NCBI GenBank assembly: GCA_965199055.1
Contig: CBDAQR010000004.1
Coordinates: 1,426,001-1,490,000 of the forward strand
Direction: 5' to 3'
From: CBDAQR01 sp965199055
Lineage (GTDB): Bacteria; Pseudomonadota; Gammaproteobacteria; Pseudomonadales; Halieaceae
Length of the DNA: 64,000 nt
Each line of letters opens with the position of its first letter. The stretch's first letter is position 1. Below are positions 44,783-52,792 of this stretch, piece after piece. The notes below the pieces were generated by a model that saw only the letters and a list, made by a program, of their open reading frames with translations, had not been told where the DNA came from and made no database searches. The position numbers and the translations under genes are program-made.

Positions 44783-45843
44783 GCGCGAACATCGCAGTAG
44801 TATCCTTTGTGCAGACGGATTGTGTGCGCGATGCCGGCGCTGCCAATGAGGTGGAACTCATTATGCCGGTGGTGCAGAAAGCCCTCGGCGCAGTGGGGCT
44901 GAATAATGCTCAAGACGTCGATTTCACTTGTTCCGGCAGTTGCGACTATCAGCAAGGTGCGGCCTTCGCCTTCGTACTGGGGGTCGATGCCCTCGGTGCA
45001 GTGCCACCGATCAAGGAATCCCATGTCGAGATGGATGCCGCCTGGGCGCTGTATGAATCCATACTGAAGATTCGTATGGGGCATGCAGAGTCCGCTCTGG
45101 TTTACGGCTTCGGTAAGTCATCCCCGGGTGAGTTGCCCATTGTTTTGTCGCAACAGCTGGATCCTTATTACCTGGCACCGTTGTTCGTGGACAATGTGAG
45201 TCTCGCTGCAATGCAAGCGCGGATGATGTTGGAGCAGGGCGTTTGTAGCGAGGCCGATATGGCCGAAGTCGTGGCCCGCTCACGTCGCAATGCGAAGGCC
45301 AATAACCCGCATGCACAGCTTGCCGGCGACGTGTCTGCCGATGAACTGTTGCAGGCCGAACTCTGGCAGACGCCCCTGCGCAAGCACGACTGCTGTCCGA
45401 TTTCTGACGGCGCCAGCGCGATGGTGATTTGTACTGAAGAAAAAGCGAAAGCGTGGGGTGTTCCCTATGCGCTGATCAAAGGTATCGATCATCGCATTGA
45501 ATCGCACAATATGGGTGCGCGAGACCTGACCCGATCGGTGTCAACCGAGCAGGCGGCAGCTGCGGCGGGTGTGGCAGACGGCGCGATTGATGTGGCGGAA
45601 CTCTATGCCCCTTTCAGTCACCAGGAAATCATCCTGAGCAACGCTCTGGGATTGGGTGAAAGCACCGATATTAACCCCTCTGGTGGCGTGCTGGCCGGCA
45701 ACCTGATGATGGCCTCAGGCTTGGTGCGAATCGGTGAGGTAGCTCGCAGGATCATCGAAGGCAGTGCTAAGCGCGGTGTGGCTCATGCTACCAGTGGGCC
45801 GTGCCTGCAACACAATCTCGTAACCGTATTGGAGGCAGCGTAA
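44779..45843 (+). CDS. Thiolase-fold protein, Ltp4-like, non-canonical active site
   Basis: 354 residues, thiolase superfamily (SCP-x type): N-half core and C-half with PISDGASAMVI and NPSGGVLAGN. At the position of the nucleophilic Cys (thiolase pattern xCaSGxxA) it has VEMDAAWAL, and the HPxGATG His is replaced by NLMMASG; the second Cys remains in GPCLQHN. It is therefore unlikely to be an ordinary thiolase. Size and neighbours match Rv3522/Ltp4. It probably forms a heteromer with the next gene product and the DUF35 protein. The stop overlaps the next ATG by one base (TAATG). Confidence 0.8.
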   Translation: MSANIAVVSFVQTDCVRDAGAANEVELIMPVVQKALGAVGLNNAQDVDFTCSGSCDYQQGAAFAFVLGVDALGAVPPIKESHVEMDAAWALYESILKIRMGHAESALVYGFGKSSPGELPIVLSQQLDPYYLAPLFVDNVSLAAMQARMMLEQGVCSEADMAEVVARSRRNAKANNPHAQLAGDVSADELLQAELWQTPLRKHDCCPISDGASAMVICTEEKAKAWGVPYALIKGIDHRIESHNMGARDLTRSVSTEQAAAAAGVADGAIDVAELYAPFSHQEIILSNALGLGESTDINPSGGVLAGNLMMASGLVRIGEVARRIIEGSAKRGVAHATSGPCLQHNLVTVLEAA

Positions 45844-47006
45844 TGGCTAATCTGGCAGCAGTGGTCGGCATCGGCCAGACCAAGTATCAGACCAAGCGCG
45901 GCGATGTCTCTATTGCAGGCTTGGTTCGCGAAGCAGCATTTAACGCACTGCAGGACGCAGATCTGAGTTGGGACGACATCGACGCCGTCATTATCGGCAA
46001 GGCGCCGGACATGTTTGAGGGCGTTATCATGCCCGAAATCTACCTGACCGATGCGCTGGGCTGTAATGGCAAACCCATGTTACGGGTGCACACGGCGGGT
46101 TCGGTGGGTGGTTCTACCGCGCTGGTCGCGGCATCGCATGTGCAGAGCGGCACCTTCAAGCGAATATTGACGGTGACGTTTGAGAAACAGTCCGAATCGA
46201 ATGCAATGTGGGCGCTGTCGAATCCGCAGCCGTTCTCTGCGCATCTCAATGCAGGAGCCGGGGGATATTTCGCGCCTATTATTCGCGAGTATATTCGTCG
46301 CTCTGGTGCACCCTACGACGCGGGTATCAAGGTAGCTGTGAAAGATCGATTGCACGGCGCGCGCAATCCACTGGCGCATCTGCAAATGCCCGAGATCAGC
46401 ATGCAGGAAGTCGAGGAATCGCCCATGTTGTGGGACCCGATTCGTTTTCTGGAAAGCTGTCCGTCCTCGGATGGTGCTTGTGCCATGGTTATATGCGATG
46501 AGAGCCTGGTTGGCGACTCCCCCAAGAAACCCGCATGGATTCGCGGCGGCGCCATGCGCAGCGAACCCACGATGTATGCCGGTCGTGAAGAGGTGAATAC
46601 CCAGGCGGGCAAGGACTGCGCCAAAGATGTTTACGCACAGGCAGGCATCAGCGATCCTCGCAAAGACCTGGATTGTGCCGAGGTCTATGTGCCGTTTTCC
46701 TGGTACGAGCCCATGTGGCTGGAAAACCTGGGTTTTGCCGAGGAAGGCAAGGGTTGGGAACTCACCATGTCCGGTGCGACCTCTCTTGATGAAGGTGGCG
46801 ACATACCCTGGAACTGCTCGGGCGGCGTTTTGTCCTCCAATCCGATTGGCGCCTCGGGCATGATCCGATTTGCCGAAGCAGCGCGTCAGGTGCGCGGTGA
46901 TGCCGGCGACCACCAGGTTGACGGTGCGAAAATGGCCTTGGGCCATGCCTACGGTGGTGGCGCGCAGTTCTATGCCATGTGGGTCGTGAGTTCGGAGAAA
47001 GCCTGA
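45843..47006 (+). CDS. Thiolase-fold protein, Ltp3-like, non-canonical active site
   Basis: 387 residues from the ATG at 45843. Thiolase/SCP-x fold (VVGIGQTKYQTKRGDVSI start; SSDGACAMVI; NCSGGVLSSNPIGASGM). The nucleophilic Cys position reads HTAGSVGGSTA, the His position is Asn (SNPIGASG), and the C-terminal Cys loop is GHAYGGGAQF without Cys. With all three catalytic residues changed it may act as an aldolase or acyl-binding subunit, as suggested for Ltp2-type proteins. It resembles Rv3523/Ltp3 in size and context. TGATG overlap joins it to the ligase gene. Confidence 0.8.
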   Translation: MANLAAVVGIGQTKYQTKRGDVSIAGLVREAAFNALQDADLSWDDIDAVIIGKAPDMFEGVIMPEIYLTDALGCNGKPMLRVHTAGSVGGSTALVAASHVQSGTFKRILTVTFEKQSESNAMWALSNPQPFSAHLNAGAGGYFAPIIREYIRRSGAPYDAGIKVAVKDRLHGARNPLAHLQMPEISMQEVEESPMLWDPIRFLESCPSSDGACAMVICDESLVGDSPKKPAWIRGGAMRSEPTMYAGREEVNTQAGKDCAKDVYAQAGISDPRKDLDCAEVYVPFSWYEPMWLENLGFAEEGKGWELTMSGATSLDEGGDIPWNCSGGVLSSNPIGASGMIRFAEAARQVRGDAGDHQVDGAKMALGHAYGGGAQFYAMWVVSSEKA

Positions 47007-48640
47007 TGAAGAAAGCATTTAATCTGGCAGACATGTTTGAAATGGTGGCGGACAAGGTGCCGTCACGCGATGCATTGGTGTGCGGCGAGCACCGGGCGAC
47101 CTTTGCAGATCTGGAGCGTCGCGCCAACCAGTTAGCGCATTTTCTGGCTGAGCGCGGTGTGGGTGCCGGCGATCATGTTGGCCTCTACATGTATAACTGC
47201 AATGAGTACATGGAAGGCATGATGGCCTGCTTCAAGCTGCGCGCGGTGCCGGTCAATGTCAATTATCGCTATGTGCAGGAAGAGCTGCTCTACATCTTTG
47301 ACAATGCGGACATGGTGGCGTGCATTCATCACCGTGAGTTCTCGCCGCATATTGCTGAGGTCAAAGGCTCCGCGCCGGACCTGAAAACCTTCGTTGCGGT
47401 GCAGGATGACAGCGGCGCCGACTTCGAGGCCATCGATTCGGTTGAGTATGAGGCTGCTCTCAGCGGGCAGGGCGTCGAGCGCGACTTCGGTGAGCGCAGC
47501 GATGACGATATCTTCCTGCTTTACACGGGGGGCACGACAGGGATGCCAAAAGGGGTCATGTGGCCTCACAAGAACCTGTTCTACGCAGCGCTGGGGGGCG
47601 GCGGCTGGTTTCATCCCGACGGCCCGATTACGGCGCCGGAACAAATCGCGTCGCGTATTGGTGATTTTGCCATCGTCGGTATGGCGCTGGCGCCGCTGAT
47701 GCATGGCGCCTGCTGGTGGTATGCCTGTATTCAGCTGTTGGCGGGGAATACGCTTGTACTCAGCCCCTACAAGTCACTGGTCGGTGAAGAGGTCTGGGAG
47801 ATTGTGGCGCAGGAAAAAGTGAACGCGTTGTCCATCGTCGGTGATGCGATGGCTATTCCCTTGCTGGACGCACTAAAAGCCAATCCCGATCGCTGGGATC
47901 TCAGCAGCATCTTCAGTGTCGGTTCAGGAGGCGCTGTTTTCTCTGAATCGAAACAGCAGGAGTTTAGAGACTTTTTTCCTAACGTTTTTATCAGTAATTC
48001 CTTCGGTTCCTCTGAGTCGGGAAACATGGGCTTCGATTCCGGAGAGAAGAAGTCAGAAGAGAAAGGCCTCGGCAATGTCGCCCAGTCGGACTTTATGGAT
48101 GTGATTACCGATGTGGAAGGCGAGCCCAATCGCCACTGTCAGCCGGGAGAAATGGGCATCTTCGCGCGTTCAGGCTATATCCCGGTCGGCTACTACAACG
48201 ATCCAGTGAAAACAGCGAAGACCTTTGTTGAAGTCGATGGCAAGCAGTGGCTGTTAACTGGCGACGAGGCTCGGTTGGAAGAAGACGGTTCCATTACCGT
48301 CTACGGACGTGGCTCAAACTGTATTAACTCCGGCGGAGAAAAGATTTTCCCGGAGGAGGTTGAGCAAGCGCTCAAGTCCCATCCCGACGTATTCGACTGC
48401 CTGGTGGTTGATACGCCAGACGAGCGCTTCGGCAGCAAGGTTACTGCCGTAGTCACGACGCGCTCGGGCGGAGCGCTGAGTCTGGACGAACTGCAAGAAG
48501 AAGCACGCAAGCATGTGGCGGGCTATAAGGTGCCGCGCGAACTGCACATTGTTTCTGAAATTCCCCGCGCCCCCAGTGGCAAGCCGGCCTACCCCACGGC
48601 CAAGGAAATCGCGTTGAGCCGCGAGTTTATTGTCGAATAG
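47006..48640 (+). CDS. Acyl-CoA synthetase, FadD19-like
   Basis: 544 residues from the ATG at 47006, one base inside the preceding stop. ANL adenylating fold: P-loop LLYTGGTTGMPKGVMW near residue 171, SFGSSESGNMGF, the TGDEAR motif and the C-terminal lysine in PSGKPAYPTAKEIA. It activates a carboxylic acid with ATP and CoA. Length and neighbours recall FadD19, the C26 steroid acyl-CoA ligase of mycobacteria; substrate is inferred, and other branched or long-chain acids are possible. The crotonase gene follows after 38 bases. Confidence 0.85.
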   Translation: MKKAFNLADMFEMVADKVPSRDALVCGEHRATFADLERRANQLAHFLAERGVGAGDHVGLYMYNCNEYMEGMMACFKLRAVPVNVNYRYVQEELLYIFDNADMVACIHHREFSPHIAEVKGSAPDLKTFVAVQDDSGADFEAIDSVEYEAALSGQGVERDFGERSDDDIFLLYTGGTTGMPKGVMWPHKNLFYAALGGGGWFHPDGPITAPEQIASRIGDFAIVGMALAPLMHGACWWYACIQLLAGNTLVLSPYKSLVGEEVWEIVAQEKVNALSIVGDAMAIPLLDALKANPDRWDLSSIFSVGSGGAVFSESKQQEFRDFFPNVFISNSFGSSESGNMGFDSGEKKSEEKGLGNVAQSDFMDVITDVEGEPNRHCQPGEMGIFARSGYIPVGYYNDPVKTAKTFVEVDGKQWLLTGDEARLEEDGSITVYGRGSNCINSGGEKIFPEEVEQALKSHPDVFDCLVVDTPDERFGSKVTAVVTTRSGGALSLDELQEEARKHVAGYKVPRELHIVSEIPRAPSGKPAYPTAKEIALSREFIVE

Positions 48641-48678
48641 ACAGCGAATGGACAGCGAATAGAACAAAGGAGACCCCA

Positions 48679-49497
48679 ATGGCCGAGCTGGATATCAGCA
48701 CTAAGAATTGTATTGTCGAGCAGGAGGGCAATGTCCTCATCGTTACACTAAACCGTCCGGAGGCCAAGAACGCCTTCAGTCCCGAAATGTTGCTGGGTAT
48801 GTACAAGGCCTGGCGTTTGCTGGATGAAGACGACAGCCTCTACTGCGCCATACTCACAGCGAATGGCGATACCTTTTGCGCCGGTATGGACCTTAAAGCG
48901 GGCGCGGACGGTGAGCACCGCTCTACCGAAGAGTTCATGGAATTAATGGCGACAGTACCCAACGTGCATTGGCAGGCGCTGCTGCGCGATAACCGCCCGT
49001 GCAAACCGCTCATACTGGCGGTAGAGGGGTACGCACTGGCGGGTGGCACCGAGATTCTCCAGGGTACGGATATACGTGTGGGCGCTGAAGATGCCATATT
49101 CGGTGTCACCGAAGTCGCCCGCGGTCTCTACCCAATGTCGGGCTCGACTATTCGCCTGCGGCGGCAGATTCCCTATTGTCTGGCGGCCGAGGTACTACTG
49201 CTGGGTGAGCACATCACCGCGCAGCAGGCGCTGGACTTTGGCCTGATTAACCGTGTCGTTGCCAAGGGTGAAACCCTTGCCGAGGCCAAGAAAATGGCGG
49301 AGAAGATCTGCGCCAACGGGCCACTGGCGGTGAAGGCTGTGGTCAAATCCTTGCGCGAACATCAGGAGTGCATGCAGGAAGAGGAGGCCATGCTCGCCTC
49401 TGACGAGTTGGCCAATCCAGTGTTTGCTTCGGCCGACGCAAAAGAAGGCATGCGAGCGTTCAAAGAGAAGCGTCCCGCGGTCTTCAAGGGCGAATAG
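48679..49497 (+). CDS. Enoyl-CoA hydratase, EchA19-like crotonase
   Basis: 272 residues. Crotonase fold with oxyanion-hole loops FCAGMDLKAG and YALAGGTEIL, and both catalytic glutamates seem present (GGTEIL and GVTEVARGLYP), consistent with true hydratase activity. It ends in FKEKRPAVFKG, typical of this group. It would hydrate the enoyl-CoA during side-chain beta-oxidation after the ligase and a dehydrogenase; no acyl-CoA dehydrogenase is encoded nearby. AAAGGAG precedes the ATG. Confidence 0.87.
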   Translation: MAELDISTKNCIVEQEGNVLIVTLNRPEAKNAFSPEMLLGMYKAWRLLDEDDSLYCAILTANGDTFCAGMDLKAGADGEHRSTEEFMELMATVPNVHWQALLRDNRPCKPLILAVEGYALAGGTEILQGTDIRVGAEDAIFGVTEVARGLYPMSGSTIRLRRQIPYCLAAEVLLLGEHITAQQALDFGLINRVVAKGETLAEAKKMAEKICANGPLAVKAVVKSLREHQECMQEEEAMLASDELANPVFASADAKEGMRAFKEKRPAVFKGE

Positions 49498-49537
49498 CCG
49501 GTCTCAAGGGCCGCAATCAGCAGACAGGAGATAACCC

Positions 49538-50713
49538 ATGGCAGGACCACTGACAGGGCTACGCGTCATCGAAATGGCGGGGATTGGACCGGGGCCGTTT
49601 GCTTGCATGCTGCTCGCGGATATGGGGGCCGATGTCATTCGGGTAGACCGCGTAGGCGGCTCGGCCATGGCAGCAACCGATAGTCCCGCTGACGTTCTGC
49701 AGCGGGGCAGACGCTCTATCGCTGTAAATTTAAAGAGCGATGAGGGCGTGGAAACCGTTCTCAAGCTGCTGGAATCAGCGGATATTGTGACAGAAGGCTT
49801 CCGCCCCGGGGTCATGGAGAAGCTCGGTCTGGGTCCCGATGTGTGCCTGCAGCGCAATCCTCGGCTCATCTATGCGCGCATGACCGGCTGGGGTCAGGAC
49901 GGCCCGTTGTCTCACGCTGCCGGTCACGATATTAATTATATCGCCATAACAGGGGCGCTGGCGTCCATCGGTCGCGGCGACAGCGGCGGGCCCGTCCCCC
50001 CCCTGAACTTGATCGGCGATTTTGGTGGGGGTTCCCTCTACCTGGTCATGGGGATTCTGGCGGCGCTCTACGAGCGCAATCACTCTGGGCAGGGGCAGGT
50101 AATCGACGCCGCCATTACTGATGGTGTTATCAACCTTATGGCTGCGATACAAGGCTTTGAAGGTGTGGGTATGTGGGATGGCGAACATCGACAATCCAAT
50201 ATGCTCGATGGTGCGGCCCATTACTATGACACTTATGAGTGCTCCGATGGAAAGTGGATATCCATTGGCTCCATCGAGCCACAGTTTTATAAGCTGCTGG
50301 CCGAGAAAATCGATATGCCTGAGTTGCTTGATGAAAACGGCGAGGTCGATTTTATGAAGCAGTTCGACAAGGCCCAGTGGAAAATATTCAAAGAAAATAT
50401 TTCTGCCCGATTCCGCACCAAAACCCGCGAAGAATGGTGCGAAATCATGGAGGGTACGGATGTCTGCTTTGCGCCGGTGTTAACGATGCGAGAGGCCGTG
50501 CAGCATCCGCACAACGTGGCGCGCCAATCCTTTGTCAACATCGAGGGCGTTGACCAGACGGCTCCCGCCCCGCGTTTCAGTCGCACACCCGCAGAGATCG
50601 GGCGAAGGCAGGTGGTAGGCGGTACCGATACCGACGAGATACTGCAGGAACTCGGCCTCGAAGCTGATACCATTGCTTCCCTCAAAGAGTCAGGGGCCGT
50701 GGCCGGCGCCTGA
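49538..50713 (+). CDS. Alpha-methylacyl-CoA racemase (AMACR/Mcr type, CaiB/BaiF family)
   Basis: 391 residues, class III CoA-transferase fold starting with GLRVIEMAGIGPGPFA. The racemase catalytic pair is His130 (AGHDINY) and Asp161 (LIGDFGGG), aligned with His126/Asp156 of mycobacterial MCR, while a CoA-transferase would have Asp at another site. It flips the alpha-methyl stereocentre of branched acyl-CoAs so that beta-oxidation can proceed, as for sterol and bile-acid side chains and phytol products. Its presence supports a branched isoprenoid substrate for the operon. CAGGAG precedes the ATG. Confidence 0.88.
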   Translation: MAGPLTGLRVIEMAGIGPGPFACMLLADMGADVIRVDRVGGSAMAATDSPADVLQRGRRSIAVNLKSDEGVETVLKLLESADIVTEGFRPGVMEKLGLGPDVCLQRNPRLIYARMTGWGQDGPLSHAAGHDINYIAITGALASIGRGDSGGPVPPLNLIGDFGGGSLYLVMGILAALYERNHSGQGQVIDAAITDGVINLMAAIQGFEGVGMWDGEHRQSNMLDGAAHYYDTYECSDGKWISIGSIEPQFYKLLAEKIDMPELLDENGEVDFMKQFDKAQWKIFKENISARFRTKTREEWCEIMEGTDVCFAPVLTMREAVQHPHNVARQSFVNIEGVDQTAPAPRFSRTPAEIGRRQVVGGTDTDEILQELGLEADTIASLKESGAVAGA

Positions 50714-50747
50714 TTACAGATCCAAATCCAAGAAGGGCAATCCAGCA

Positions 50748-51422
50748 ATGACCGACACTGCCGCCGTCTATACCGATATCGTGAATTCACGTAAGTCCGT
50801 TCGTGGCTATAAGAGCGAACCGGTACCGAAAGAACTATTGGACAAAGTATTCAGCGCGGCGCTGAGGGCGCCATCGAACTGTAATACGCAGCCCTGGCAG
50901 GTCCACGTGGCCAGCGGTGACGCTATTGAAAATCTGCGCTCGGCACTGCCCGCAGCGTTCTCCAATCTGGAATTCAGCATGGATTTCCCCTATGACGGCG
51001 CCTACGAGGGGGTCTACAAGGACCGCCAGCACGCCGCGGCGATGGCGCTCTACGATGTCATGGGCATCAAGCGTGAGGAAAAAGACAAGCGCGCGGATGC
51101 GATGCTCAAGAATTTTGAATTCTTTGGCGCGCCTCACGTCGCCTTTGTCTTTCTGCCGGAACCCTTTGGATTACGGGAAGCGGCTGATGTTGGAATGTAT
51201 GCGCAGTCACTGATGCTGTCGATGGTTGCCCATGGACTGGGGTGCATTCCGCAGACGGCGCTGAGTTTTCATGCCGACAAGGTGCGCGAGGCGCTCAACA
51301 TTGACGCTGCTAATAAGCTTTTGTTTGGGATCTCCTTTGGATTTGAAGACATCGAGGACCCGATCAACGCCTGCCATACCGAACGCGGCGCGTTAAACGA
51401 TTTCGTACATTTTCACGGCTAG
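50748..51422 (+). CDS. Nitroreductase-family FMN oxidoreductase
   Basis: 224 residues from the ATG at 50748 (AAGAAGGG upstream). Typical features are the FMN-phosphate arginine region SRKSVRGY, ALRAPSNCNTQPW, and the second half GMYAQSLMLSMVAHGLGCIPQ. Members reduce nitro groups, quinones or enones, or dehalogenate; inside this operon a role in reducing or aromatising a ring intermediate or maintaining redox balance is possible but unproven. Eight bases separate it from the isomerase-like crotonase. Confidence 0.85.
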   Translation: MTDTAAVYTDIVNSRKSVRGYKSEPVPKELLDKVFSAALRAPSNCNTQPWQVHVASGDAIENLRSALPAAFSNLEFSMDFPYDGAYEGVYKDRQHAAAMALYDVMGIKREEKDKRADAMLKNFEFFGAPHVAFVFLPEPFGLREAADVGMYAQSLMLSMVAHGLGCIPQTALSFHADKVREALNIDAANKLLFGISFGFEDIEDPINACHTERGALNDFVHFHG

Positions 51423-51430
51423 GGAGCCTT

Positions 51431-52204
51431 ATGCCGGAGTTTCTCACTATTGCGGATAATGACGGGATACGTCTCGTCACGCTGAATCGCCCTGAAAAAA
51501 AGAACGCGGTGAATACACCGATGTGGAAGGAAATTACTGACGCCTTTCGCGGCGCAGAAGCGGATGACACGATCCGCTGTCTGGTGCTAACCGGTGCAGG
51601 CGATAACTTCTGTGCCGGAGTGGATTTGTCGAGCTTTGGCGATGGTGGCGAAGGCTCGGCCGAAGAGCATCCCTTCGGTACCTGCGCTCGCACCGTGGCT
51701 GGCTTCACCAAGCCCTGGATCGGCGCGGCTCCCGGAATCGCCGTGGGCGGCGGTGCGACCATACTGTTCCACGCAGATATAGTTTATGTCGGTGATAGTC
51801 TGCGCATGCGACTTCCCTTTGCCTCGCTCGGTTTAGTGCCTGAGTTTGCCAGTAGCTATATGTTGCAGGCTAATATTGGCGCCCAGCACGCCGCGGAGCT
51901 TTTTTACACCGCGGAATGGATCGATGCCAGCAAGGCGGTAGAGGCGGGTATTGCCGCGCGCGCGTATCCAGATGCTGAACTATTGCCCGCCGCGATGGAG
52001 AAGGCGGGGGAGATCGCCCAGTGGCCGGTGAATGCGCTGCGTGAGATCAAGTCTACCTTGCGGCTTCCGCATAAGGCGCATATTGAGGCTGCCCTCGCCG
52101 CCGAGGACGCCGGCATGGAACGCCAGGCCGGTTCTCCGGAAAATATCGAAGCGGTCGTCGCTTTCATGGAAAAGCGTAAACCCGATTTCAGCAAGCTTGG
52201 CTGA
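51431..52204 (+). CDS. Crotonase-family enoyl-CoA delta-isomerase-like protein
   Basis: 257 residues. Oxyanion-hole loops FCAGVDLSSFG and GIAVGGGATIL; the first hydratase Glu is replaced (GGGATI) while one Glu remains in LGLVPEFASS, the pattern of ECI2-type delta3-delta2 enoyl-CoA isomerases. It would move double bonds during oxidation of unsaturated side chains. It is the last clear enzyme of the catabolic operon; GGGAG precedes the ATG. Confidence 0.83.
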   Translation: MPEFLTIADNDGIRLVTLNRPEKKNAVNTPMWKEITDAFRGAEADDTIRCLVLTGAGDNFCAGVDLSSFGDGGEGSAEEHPFGTCARTVAGFTKPWIGAAPGIAVGGGATILFHADIVYVGDSLRMRLPFASLGLVPEFASSYMLQANIGAQHAAELFYTAEWIDASKAVEAGIAARAYPDAELLPAAMEKAGEIAQWPVNALREIKSTLRLPHKAHIEAALAAEDAGMERQAGSPENIEAVVAFMEKRKPDFSKLG

Positions 52205-52230
52205 CTGCGCGTAAGCGCATACCCCAGCAC

Positions 52231-52590
52231 ATGACCACTGACTTGCCGCAAACCTACGACGAACTGATGCGGCACTTCAGCAGTGGTAAAACAATCACGC
52301 TCGTCATTCCCCGATACACACGCCGAACCTTTCAGGGCTGTGTTCGGCGCACCGACCGGTTGCGCAGACTCTCCTCAAAAGCCGGTTTGCACGCAGCACT
52401 GCTCGCTGTGCCATACCTGCTCTACTACGAGACCAGGTTGTTCATCGTCACTCGCGGCAATCGCCAGCTCACCGCTGCCGCGTTAATCTATCAGTTGGCC
52501 AGCGCCCATATTCAACGCATCGACCGGCATGAACTCCCCTCCGGTGATGAAAAGCTCACCTTCGTTGGCCGAGTCAACGCGGATTCCTGA
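52231..52590 (+). CDS. Small basic protein of unknown function
   Basis: 119 residues, not recognised. It is rich in Arg/Lys in its first half (RYTRRTF, RRTDRLRRL), has a modest hydrophobic stretch (AALLAVPYLLYY) too short for a certain membrane span and no signal peptide. It begins 26 bases after the isomerase-type crotonase without a clear ribosome site, so it may be translated at low level, and lies before the PhoX promoter. Codon use resembles its neighbours. Confidence 0.5.
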   Translation: MTTDLPQTYDELMRHFSSGKTITLVIPRYTRRTFQGCVRRTDRLRRLSSKAGLHAALLAVPYLLYYETRLFIVTRGNRQLTAAALIYQLASAHIQRIDRHELPSGDEKLTFVGRVNADS

Positions 52591-52612
52591 GCCGCACATT
52601 CCTTTCACATCA

Positions 52613-52685
52613 GTGTCATCCAGTCGTAACCGGTATTACTTCTTCCGGTCATCGCATCTTCACCGAATAGTCACCGCATCGTCAG
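52613..52685 (+). promoter_or_regulatory. Pho-box array upstream of phoX
   Basis: Four half-sites ending in TCA(T/C/G) recur every 11 bases: CGGTCAT (52646), TCTTCAC (52657), TAGTCAC (52668) and TCGTCAG (52679), each separated by CGCA or CGAA. Another, GTGTCAT, is at 52613. This 7+4 periodicity with a TGTCA core is the PhoB-binding pattern, and the downstream gene is a PhoX phosphatase. The -10 is not clear. The remaining bases up to 52792 hold nothing else I recognise. Confidence 0.75.
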
Positions 52686-52792
52686 CTTAGTTTCGTGAAA
52701 GCGCATTAGCGTTTATTGGTCTGCGCGCTGAGAGGCGCAAAGCCAGACAAAACGCGTTTTTCACTTTCTAGGAAGCATTGAGGTCATCTCTG

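Noticed and set aside
49538..50713. Annotation as a CoA-transferase (CaiB type)
   Set aside because: His130 and Asp161 match the racemase catalytic pair, and the context is branched-chain oxidation.
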